Assembly: GCF_001646865.1 (NCBI RefSeq)
Contig: NZ_LRRB01000110.1
Coordinates: forward strand, 1 to 64,000
DNA from: Aldersonia kunmingensis
GTDB lineage: Bacteria; Actinomycetota; Actinomycetes; Mycobacteriales; Mycobacteriaceae
Direction of reading: 5' to 3'
DNA length: 64,000 nt
Part shown: positions 56,903-64,000 of the stretch, in pieces
Layout: each line of letters begins with the position of its first letter
How positions within the stretch are numbered: the stretch's first letter is position 1
Translations under genes and position numbers: made by a program
The notes under the pieces: model-generated
What the model was told of the DNA's origin: nothing
What the model saw: the letters and a program-made list of their open reading frames with translations, nothing else
The model's database searches: none

Positions 56903-59900
56903 TCACTCCACCCTGATCCGATCGGGACGCCAGAGCCCGCTACGCGTCGTTTCGGTCGTGCTGACCTCGGCAGGAACCGTATCCGGGTCCTTCGGATCGA
57001 AGCGTTCCAGCGATCCCCAGTCACGCCGCCAGTCGTCGTTCAGGTAGGTCGGCATGGTCTCCGCGGTGAGCAACAGCTCGGTCCAGCCGAGCGGCCCGCC
57101 GCCGATATCGTCCTGCCACGCATTGGTCGCGTCCGCGCCAACCCGGTCGGGCAGGATCCGGTATTCAGGGACCTCGGCGACGCCGTTCTCGTGATCGAAC
57201 GGACGCTGGCACGGGAAGGCCAACCCGACGGACCAGTCCAGCAGCACCGGCACCTCGTGCCCGATCACCGAGTCGAGCGTTTCGAGATGCGGCACGCGCG
57301 GCGGTGTGACGGCGACCCACTGCCGCTGGGTGATGTCGTTGTCCACGGCGACAATGCGCACCGCGTCGGCGTCCGCCGGGATATCGGCGAGCGGCACGCG
57401 CAGGTTCCGCCACGACGGCGACGGGCCGATGTCCACCGGTGCGATCGCACCCTGCAACTCGACGCCGGTCGCGGTGCGGGTGCCGTATTCGACGCGCACC
57501 TCCTGGCCGTACTTGACCACGCCGTCGGCATCCACCGACGCGATCCGCCCGGCCGCGGTGATGGCAAGGATCTTGTCGTTCGGGCCGAGGTCCGAGCGAT
57601 CCAGTCCGTACCACTGGGTGGTCAGCGACGCCGGATGCTGCGCGCCGTCGGAGTAGCTGCCGAGCACCGGCACCTGTGCCGGGTCGAGGCCGAACGGCAG
57701 CGAGACGTTGCTGCCGTTGATGCCCACGTTCTGCTCGGTGCCACCACCGGTACCGGCTCCGGTGATATCGCTCGTGCGAGTCGTCTCATCGCTGACGGAG
57801 TTCGCGCCACCCGCGGCCCTCTCCTCCTCGTCGGCGGTGAGGTCGCCCGCGACGCCATCCGGGGTGAAGCCCGTGTTTTCCGCGCTCCCGGGCGGGCCCG
57901 CGGCAAGCCCATCGCCGACCGACCCGGTCAGTGGTCGCAGCATCGTGGAGTTCGGGTCCTGCTCGACGAGCACCTCGTTGGCCAGGCCGCACGTGTCACC
58001 GGCGACCGCACGCACGTTGCCCGCGGCGAGCGAGTAGGCGGGCTCCTGCGACACCGTGGCCTTGACGAAGGACAGCACCTCGAAGATCACCACGAAGGCG
58101 GCGGCGATGGTGAGCGGTATGGACGCCCAGCGGGCGAACCAGCCGTTCGGCTCGTTGCGGTCCGTCCGGTACGGCTCGCGGAAGTGCTGCCAGGCGGCAA
58201 CGAGCAACAACAGCAGGGTCAGGCCGAGGAACGCCGTCGACAGGCCTTTGCCCGCGATGGATGGCGACTTGTCCCACCACGGCACGCCGTAGCTGGACAC
58301 GTACCACCAGCCGTTGGAACTGGTGAAGCAGATCGCCAGTACGAACGTCACCGCGGCCGCGAACAGCGTGCGGTTGCGTGGTGACCGAATGCTCGCCTGG
58401 CTGACCGCCACCGCGGCGAGCGCACCCAGCGATCCAGCCAGGCCGGCGTACACGCCGAAGTGATGGGTCCACTTGGTCGGCGTGAGCATCATCAACAGCA
58501 GCGAGGCAAAGACGATGCCGAGGATGCGTGCCGACGGGCCGCGCGAGGTTCCCGGGATGCGACCGCCCTTGCGCAGCACCTGCAACGTGCAGACGACGAG
58601 GCACAGCAGCATGACGAACACACCGAACCGGCGGGCCAGCGAGCCATCGGGGGAGACGGTCATCAAAGCGTCCCAGCGCACCCGCTCGTCGAACCACACG
58701 ACGTTCGGGCCGACCGCGGTGCGCACCCGCGTCGCCTCCATCACGGAGGCGAGGGTCTGGTCGGCGAAGATCACGACGAGTACCAGCGCGCCTGCGGCGA
58801 GGATCGGCGCAACCAGCGGCGCGTAGGCGCGAACAGCAGGGCGGAAGCCCTGCCCGTTCTCGAAGCCGTGCGCGCGCTTGATGAGGATCTGCAGCAACGG
58901 CCGGGATCCCGCGAGCAGGGCGGCAATACAGATCAGACCGGTCGGGCCGGCCGCGAGCGAGAACGCTGCGATGAGCGCCGCGATGGCAGCGGGCAGCAGC
59001 CGGCCGGTGGCGATCGCGCGTTCGATCGAGCACCAGGTGAGCAGGGCGCCGAGCGCGATCACGGGCTCGGGGCGCAGGCCGTTGTTGTAGGGCAACCAGA
59101 AGGCCAGGAAGATCAGCCCGCCGGTCCACAGCGCGATGTGACTGCTGCGTACCGCGTTGCCGAGCCGGGGCAGCACCTCGCGGCTGATCACCATCCAGCA
59201 CAGGATCGCGGCGATCAGCGCGGGCAGGCGCATCCACGGGCTCGCGGTGGATACCTTCGCAATCTCTTCGAAAACGTCGTAGTACCAGCCGAACGGCGCC
59301 TCGGGCACGCCGAACCAGCGGAAGTAGTTGGCCATGTACCCGGCGTGGTCGGCGACCCGCGCCATCGTGAGGATGTAGCCGTCGTCCGAGGTATTGGCGC
59401 CGATGAAGTGCCACAGCACGAGCACACCGACGACGACGCCGTCCACCGCGTTGAACCGCCACCAGTGCGACGGCAGGAAGCGGCGGGCCCGGCGGCGGTC
59501 GGTGCCGTCGAGGATGTGCAGCGCCACCAATGCGGCGATCGTGCCCAGGATCGCGAGTGCGATGACGATGATCTTGAGGATGCTCGGGCTCGACGTGAAC
59601 CGGGAGTCGATTTCCAGGTGCGCGTTCGCACCGCTCAGCTGATTCGAGTCCAGATCGGTGAACAGGCCCACCACCTGCGGGCGGACATCCCGATCGACCA
59701 CCGACCTGAACTCGCTGCCGTCCTCGCGTGTCACGCCGACGAACTCCGCCGTTGTCGCGGACGCGGTGGAGTTCACGGTCACCTCGCGACAGCCCGCAAT
59801 CTCCGAGACCGGCGCGGACAGCAGCGGGATATCGCGCAGCAGCACCTCGGCGGTGGCGGGCTGGCCGCCGGAGCCGGGAACGACCCGCACAGCGAGGCCC

Positions 59901-60217
59901 TTGCTCGTGGACTCCCCGGACTGCGGAGGGATGGTGGAGAACGCGTTGCCGCCCGTCGCGGCCTCGTCGGCACTGCCGCCGTCTGCACCGAGAGCGGCGA
60001 GAGACGCGCACGGGATGGTCGCGGTCAGCGACTGCGGAACGTAGGACACCAGCGGTGACTCGACGCTCGTCGCGCCCGCCTGCGGCCAGTCGATCGATGC
60101 CTGCTCCTGCTGCACCGGCAGCAGCGGGGTGAGGATTGCCGCCAGCACGGCGACGAGTCCCGCGATGAGCGCGATCAGACGGGGGACGCGCAGATCGCGC
60201 GAATCACGAACAGACAC
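56903..60217 (-). CDS. Arabinosyltransferase of the Emb family (first gene of emb operon)
   Basis: A 1104-residue Emb-type GT-C arabinosyltransferase. The loop motif GANTSDDGYIL with HAGYMANYFRWFGVPEAP is present, with N-terminal extracytoplasmic region, about 13 spans and C-terminal binding domain. GTG 60217 gives a short cytoplasmic head (VSVRDSRDLRVPRLIALIAG); GTG 60268 would add 17 residues, and no clear ribosome site decides. It is transcribed with the second emb gene. In M. tuberculosis three emb genes follow aftA; here only two follow, with another gene between aftA and emb. Confidence 0.92.
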   Translation of the reverse strand: MSVRDSRDLRVPRLIALIAGLVAVLAAILTPLLPVQQEQASIDWPQAGATSVESPLVSYVPQSLTATIPCASLAALGADGGSADEAATGGNAFSTIPPQSGESTSKGLAVRVVPGSGGQPATAEVLLRDIPLLSAPVSEIAGCREVTVNSTASATTAEFVGVTREDGSEFRSVVDRDVRPQVVGLFTDLDSNQLSGANAHLEIDSRFTSSPSILKIIVIALAILGTIAALVALHILDGTDRRRARRFLPSHWWRFNAVDGVVVGVLVLWHFIGANTSDDGYILTMARVADHAGYMANYFRWFGVPEAPFGWYYDVFEEIAKVSTASPWMRLPALIAAILCWMVISREVLPRLGNAVRSSHIALWTGGLIFLAFWLPYNNGLRPEPVIALGALLTWCSIERAIATGRLLPAAIAALIAAFSLAAGPTGLICIAALLAGSRPLLQILIKRAHGFENGQGFRPAVRAYAPLVAPILAAGALVLVVIFADQTLASVMEATRVRTAVGPNVVWFDERVRWDALMTVSPDGSLARRFGVFVMLLCLVVCTLQVLRKGGRIPGTSRGPSARILGIVFASLLLMMLTPTKWTHHFGVYAGLAGSLGALAAVAVSQASIRSPRNRTLFAAAVTFVLAICFTSSNGWWYVSSYGVPWWDKSPSIAGKGLSTAFLGLTLLLLLVAAWQHFREPYRTDRNEPNGWFARWASIPLTIAAAFVVIFEVLSFVKATVSQEPAYSLAAGNVRAVAGDTCGLANEVLVEQDPNSTMLRPLTGSVGDGLAAGPPGSAENTGFTPDGVAGDLTADEEERAAGGANSVSDETTRTSDITGAGTGGGTEQNVGINGSNVSLPFGLDPAQVPVLGSYSDGAQHPASLTTQWYGLDRSDLGPNDKILAITAAGRIASVDADGVVKYGQEVRVEYGTRTATGVELQGAIAPVDIGPSPSWRNLRVPLADIPADADAVRIVAVDNDITQRQWVAVTPPRVPHLETLDSVIGHEVPVLLDWSVGLAFPCQRPFDHENGVAEVPEYRILPDRVGADATNAWQDDIGGGPLGWTELLLTAETMPTYLNDDWRRDWGSLERFDPKDPDTVPAEVSTTETTRSGLWRPDRIRVE

Positions 60218-60342
60218 AAGCCCCGATGGTATGGGAGGTCGTTCGCGGCACCCATCCGGCGCACTCAAACTCGGCGGTGATCACGAGCAAATGGCCTGTG
60301 CGCCGGAGGCTATACCTGCATGCCCGCGTTCGAGAGACGTCG

Positions 60343-62163
60343 TCAGCGCAGGCCGCGCACGTCCCACACGCGAACCCCGTCAACGGCGACACCGTCGTTG
60401 CCGAGCAGATCGGTCAGCGTTGATACCAGTGCCTGGCGGTGCGGGGTCCGCGGCAACACCACCATGTCGGCACGCCAGAACCGCAGATCCTCGCGCGCGG
60501 TCGCCTTGGCCTGCTCATCGATGGGCGGCACATCACCGGTCGCACCGACGCGGGCGAGGAGCAGCGCGGTCGGCCGGTCGTCGGGCCCGTACTTGCCCTT
60601 CTTCTCCGCGCCGGCCGGGCCGACGAAGTAGCCACCCGCGATCGGATAGGCGAATCCGGCGTCACGCTGCCAGCGCAATCCCGCGGCATCCTCGGGGCGC
60701 GGCAGCGGCACAGTGACCACCGAACCGCCGCTGCTGAACTGCTGCCACGTCCCGTCCGCGAAGAACGCGGGCGTTTCCGATCGGGTGACGACCGGCAATG
60801 GGGTTGGCGTGAGCGGCACCAGAGCAACCGTGAGCCCGATGAAGACGGGGACCGCGACATAGGCCGAGCGCATCGCGCGGTCCACTGCCAGGGCGAGCAG
60901 CACAGCGATCGCGGGGATCGCGGCCATCGCGAAGCGGGTCTCGAGCACCGACTCGAGCAGTGGGTAGTGCGCGATCCACTGCCAGGGCAATTCGATCCCG
61001 GTGACGTGGTTACCGATCTTCAGCTCGGCGCCGAGCGAGATCACCCCCATGACGAGCAGGGTCACCGTGGCCGCGCGGGCGGGCCGGTTGCGCCACAACC
61101 ACACCGCGAGGATGGCGATGAGCGCGAGCAACGGCCAGCCGAAGTAGGCGTTCTCCTCGGTCGGATTGATCGAGACGTTCTGGCCTGGCAGCAGCACGCC
61201 GCCGAGGGATTCGGACGGGAACTGGATGAGCGACTTGAGGTCGTTGCCCATCTGGCCATGGTCGATATAGCGGTAGCTCTGCGGTCCGAGGAACTGCCAC
61301 CACAGCGGCAGCGCGGTGATGGCGATGGCGAGCACCGCGGCGAGCGCAACCGGTGGAACGATCCGGCGCAGCGCGACGAGTCCGGCTACCGGCCGGTGCA
61401 CGTGGTAGACGAGCGCGAACAGCGCGAACCCGATGGCGAACAGCAGCAGCGGTTCCTCGCCGAGCAGGATCTGCGCGGCCACCATGACGCCGAGCAGCAG
61501 TCCGTCGCGCAGCACCGATCGCACTGTCGGCGTGCGCCGGCTCATCCGGATGATCAGCAGCGCGGTCAGCGGCAGCAGGAAAAGCACGACGAAGTTCGGG
61601 TGCGCGTTCGCGTGCGACACCATCGCCGGCGCGAATCCGCAGAACAGTCCGCCGATCGCCGCGGCGAACCGGGACGAGACGAGTTCGCGGGAGAACAGCC
61701 AGTACCAGCCCAGTGCGGTGCCGAACAGTCCGACGGTGAGCACAAGGACGTAGGTCGTCGTGGGTCCGAACAACAGCGTGAGCGGCGCCAGCGGGATGCT
61801 CACACCGAACATCGCGGTGTTCGCCATCATGTTCACCCCGAGCGGGTGGTTCTGCAGCGTCGTACCGAGCGGGTTGTCGAGGTGCGCCACCGAATGGGCC
61901 GTGACTGCGAAGAACCACTCCCACATGGTCTGGTCCTGGCCACTCTTGACCAGGTATCCGCCCTGCAGGTCGCGCCACTGCCGGTTGAGGACGAACACGG
62001 CGAGCGTGAGGAAGGTGAGCGTGACAATGGTGTCGGGACGATCGAGCCGCCACCAGCGGCGAGGGACCCGAAGCAGGCTTTTCGCGCGGGTTTCGGTGGC
62101 GGTCTGGACCGGAGGTGCGATCAGGATAGGCGCGGCGTCAGCCACGGCCTCCGTCTCCCGCAT
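60343..62163 (-). CDS. GT-C-like polytopic membrane protein between aftA and emb
   Basis: A 606-residue protein with about 11 hydrophobic spans and a C-terminal soluble domain of about 130 residues (SETPAFFADGTWQQF, RFWRADMVVLPRTPH). An aspartate-containing first loop (SGQDQTMWEWFFAV) after span 1 and HANAHPNF in the middle fit a GT-C glycosyltransferase layout, but I do not recognise a named family. It is in the same direction as, and between, aftA (72-base gap) and emb (125-base gap). Its position suggests a role in arabinan or lipoglycan assembly; the donor and acceptor are unknown. Confidence 0.75.
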   Translation of the reverse strand: MRETEAVADAAPILIAPPVQTATETRAKSLLRVPRRWWRLDRPDTIVTLTFLTLAVFVLNRQWRDLQGGYLVKSGQDQTMWEWFFAVTAHSVAHLDNPLGTTLQNHPLGVNMMANTAMFGVSIPLAPLTLLFGPTTTYVLVLTVGLFGTALGWYWLFSRELVSSRFAAAIGGLFCGFAPAMVSHANAHPNFVVLFLLPLTALLIIRMSRRTPTVRSVLRDGLLLGVMVAAQILLGEEPLLLFAIGFALFALVYHVHRPVAGLVALRRIVPPVALAAVLAIAITALPLWWQFLGPQSYRYIDHGQMGNDLKSLIQFPSESLGGVLLPGQNVSINPTEENAYFGWPLLALIAILAVWLWRNRPARAATVTLLVMGVISLGAELKIGNHVTGIELPWQWIAHYPLLESVLETRFAMAAIPAIAVLLALAVDRAMRSAYVAVPVFIGLTVALVPLTPTPLPVVTRSETPAFFADGTWQQFSSGGSVVTVPLPRPEDAAGLRWQRDAGFAYPIAGGYFVGPAGAEKKGKYGPDDRPTALLLARVGATGDVPPIDEQAKATAREDLRFWRADMVVLPRTPHRQALVSTLTDLLGNDGVAVDGVRVWDVRGLR

Positions 62164-62235
62164 TCGTCCCCCCGACGTCTCGTTTCGATAACGGTCCGGG
62201 GATCCAGGCTACAGGCGCACGGGCTTTCGGGCGGA

Positions 62236-64000
62236 CTAACGACGAACTACCAGCACGAACGGGCCGATCTCGGTGACCTCGAAGCGGGGGTCGTCGAACA
62301 ATTCCTTCGGGAACGTCACGGTGTACCGCCGCACGTTCGGATCGTTCGGGTAGACGTCCTCGGCCAGCCGGAGCGTGAAGCCGTCCTCGCTCTGCCGGAA
62401 CAGGATCGCGTCGGGCCCGCGCCACGGACTCGCGTCGAGCGCGGCGATGAGCTCGTCGGCGGTCTGCAGCTCGCTCCAGCGCGCGATCGCTGCGGCGCGG
62501 CCGTCGAAATCGCCGAGCGGATTCGCATAGTGCGAGGTCAGTGCCTGGAACCCGTAGTAGGGGTAGTACGAAAGGAACGAGATGTCCGCGGTCAGCACCA
62601 CCGTCTCGTTCCGCGGCCGGGGCAACTGCTCGGTCAGCAGGCGATCGATCTCGGCGTAATGCGACACCGCCGACGGCGGGCGCTGATCTGCGCGCACGCC
62701 GTCACCGTCGGTGTCGGTGTAAGCGGTGGTGATCTCCGGGGTCAGCGTGTGCGGGATGTCCTGGGCGAACGCCGCTGCGCCGAGTGCCCCCACGATGGCC
62801 ACCGCCGCGCGGAATCGCGGGGGCTCACCGAAGAACTGGTACAGCGCCCGGGAGGCCTCGAGGAAACCGAAAACACCGGCCGCCGCGAGCAGCGCGAGCA
62901 GGATGGGCTCGAGCCGGAACGAGAGCAGCGTGTTGCCGAGCGCGGTGAACGCCATCGACGCGAGCACCCACAGGTAGAGCGCGACGACACCGATACCGAG
63001 CGCCTGGGCGCGCCGAGAAGTGGCGCTGCGGAACACCAGCCACAGCGTGCCGAGCATGCACAACGCACCGAGCAGCGACGGGTCGAGCATCGGCAGCGGG
63101 AAGTGCGCACCGGCATCGGGCAGGTAGTGGGTCGCGGTGCCGCTCCCAGCCGGGCGCGTGGTGCGCAGTTCGAGCAGGTAGGGCAGCCACACGATGAGCG
63201 CGACGAGCAGGGCGATCGCGCCGATGATCGCGAGCCGCAGCGCGGGCGGCACCACGCCGCGCCACCAGCCGTTGCGCCGGACCCCGGCGGCCGCGGCAAC
63301 CACGGCCATGGTGGCGACAGCGAACGCGGCGAAGCCGGCATAGAGCGTGTAGAACGTCGCGGCGAAGCCGACGAACAGACCCGTTCCTACGGTGGCGGCC
63401 CAGCCGACGTGCGCCCCTGCCTCCGGCCGGTACAGCGCACCCCAGGCCAGGATCAGCACTGGTCCGAGTAGCAGCGCGATCACGGCGCCGTACGGCTCGG
63501 GTGATCCGAACGCGAGCAGGACCGAGGTCACTGCCGTGGCGGTCACCACCGCCCAGTCGGCGCGGATGAGTTCTGTCCACAGCACAAGCGCGACCACCGC
63601 AACGACGGCGAGCGAGCCGATTGCGTACGGCTTGAACACTTCCCAGCCGTCCATGCCGAACACGTTCGCCACGCGGCCGCCGATCCAGAACCAGCCGGCG
63701 GGGTAGTACGGCGGCAGGTCCGCATACGTCATGTCGTGTAGCGCGGCGGAATCCGTGAGCCGGGTCAGGTACTCGGTGCGAAACTGCTGGTCCACCGAGA
63801 TGCCGAGCAGGTAGAGCTTCGTCGCGGACAGCGGCATGCCGAGCGTCACGGTTACGAAGCCCGAAAGGCCCGCCCAGGACAGCACTTTCGCAAGTGGGCG
63901 GCGGCGACCCGAGCGGATCAGTGCGATCGAGATGCCGAGCACCGCGAGCGCCGCGACCTGGCCGACCGTGGTGAGCGCCTTGGTGACGTTCGAGGAATTG
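62236..64000 (-). CDS. aftA: Galactan 5-O-arabinofuranosyltransferase AftA, N-terminus beyond the window
   Basis: A GT-C transferase that puts the first arabinofuranose on the galactan chain. The diagnostic loop YADLPPYYPAGWFWIGGR is present, as are many membrane spans and a C-terminal periplasmic domain ending FEVTEIGPFVLVVRR. The frame is open to the window edge (through NVTKALTTVGQVAAL), so the start lies beyond 64000; an internal GTG at 63942 would remove part of a span. It is the first visible gene of the leftward emb operon, as in M. tuberculosis. Confidence 0.92.
   Translation of the reverse strand, partial: NSSNVTKALTTVGQVAALAVLGISIALIRSGRRRPLAKVLSWAGLSGFVTVTLGMPLSATKLYLLGISVDQQFRTEYLTRLTDSAALHDMTYADLPPYYPAGWFWIGGRVANVFGMDGWEVFKPYAIGSLAVVAVVALVLWTELIRADWAVVTATAVTSVLLAFGSPEPYGAVIALLLGPVLILAWGALYRPEAGAHVGWAATVGTGLFVGFAATFYTLYAGFAAFAVATMAVVAAAAGVRRNGWWRGVVPPALRLAIIGAIALLVALIVWLPYLLELRTTRPAGSGTATHYLPDAGAHFPLPMLDPSLLGALCMLGTLWLVFRSATSRRAQALGIGVVALYLWVLASMAFTALGNTLLSFRLEPILLALLAAAGVFGFLEASRALYQFFGEPPRFRAAVAIVGALGAAAFAQDIPHTLTPEITTAYTDTDGDGVRADQRPPSAVSHYAEIDRLLTEQLPRPRNETVVLTADISFLSYYPYYGFQALTSHYANPLGDFDGRAAAIARWSELQTADELIAALDASPWRGPDAILFRQSEDGFTLRLAEDVYPNDPNVRRYTVTFPKELFDDPRFEVTEIGPFVLVVRR

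Noticed and set aside
60439-63471. 1010-residue plus-strand open frame
   Set aside because: It is antisense to the GT-C-like gene and aftA; composition is low-complexity Arg/Glu/Gln and there is no start signal or domain.

Overview
This 64 kb window is chromosomal DNA of a GC-rich, mycolic-acid-containing actinomycete (order Mycobacteriales). The right two thirds carry a nearly complete set of genes for the mycolyl-arabinogalactan cell wall: glf, glfT2, a PAP2 phosphatase, ubiA, aftB, three mycolyltransferases, a Culp6-type cutinase, fadD32, pks13, accD4, two emb genes and aftA. The gene order follows the Mycobacterium tuberculosis Rv3792-Rv3816c region, recalled from general knowledge and not searched. 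Two Emb proteins, LGFP-repeat proteins and a mycolyltransferase with an LGFP tail suggest a Rhodococcus/Nocardia-like relative rather than Mycobacterium; the genus cannot be fixed from sequence alone. I saw no rRNA, tRNA, CRISPR, insertion sequence or phage gene.

Left third (1-25 kb). Two tandem PlsC-type acyltransferases (the first cut by the window edge) are followed by a convergent IclR regulator, then an SDR dehydrogenase and an amine-dehydrogenase-like oxidoreductase. Next comes a decayed tandem duplication (about 3953-5682): DUF4333 lipoprotein genes, a stranded fragment of the oxidoreductase gene, a copied terminator and a frameshifted second lipoprotein. On the minus strand lie a secreted CocE-type hydrolase, a fatty-acid-hydroxylase-like membrane enzyme coupled to a FadR-type regulator, and a five-gene peptide/nickel-type ABC importer operon. 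A HAD phosphatase precedes a divergent pair of cell-wall proteins, an LGFP-containing N-acetylmuramoyl-L-alanine amidase and a SpoIID-domain protein. An acyl-ACP desaturase, a cytochrome P450, a frameshifted TetR gene, an EEP-family membrane protein and a MerR/TipAS regulator follow.

Cell-wall core (25.6-48.9 kb, all plus strand). glf, glfT2, PAP2, ubiA and aftB overlap and form one unit that builds galactan, makes the decaprenyl-phosphoryl ribose precursor of arabinose, and caps arabinan. Three antigen-85-type mycolyltransferases follow, the third with C-terminal LGFP repeats. A DUF732 lipoprotein is coupled to the Culp6-like cutinase. An F420-type luciferase-like oxidoreductase precedes fadD32, pks13 and accD4, the mycolate condensation machinery.

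Right end (48.9-64 kb). A small secreted protein and an unusual membrane-bound Ser/Thr kinase (DFN in place of DFG) lie on the minus strand, with a divergent MFS exporter. The MFS gene overlaps tail-to-tail with the emb operon, which reads leftward as aftA, a GT-C-like membrane protein, emb, emb; aftA runs off the window.

The most interesting signals are the duplicated and frameshifted lipoprotein array, the DFN kinase inserted in the cell-wall cluster, tandem TCACA repeats resembling MtrA sites upstream of cell-wall genes, an interleaved inverted-repeat element at 7892-7931, and a strong hairpin just before the first mycolyltransferase.
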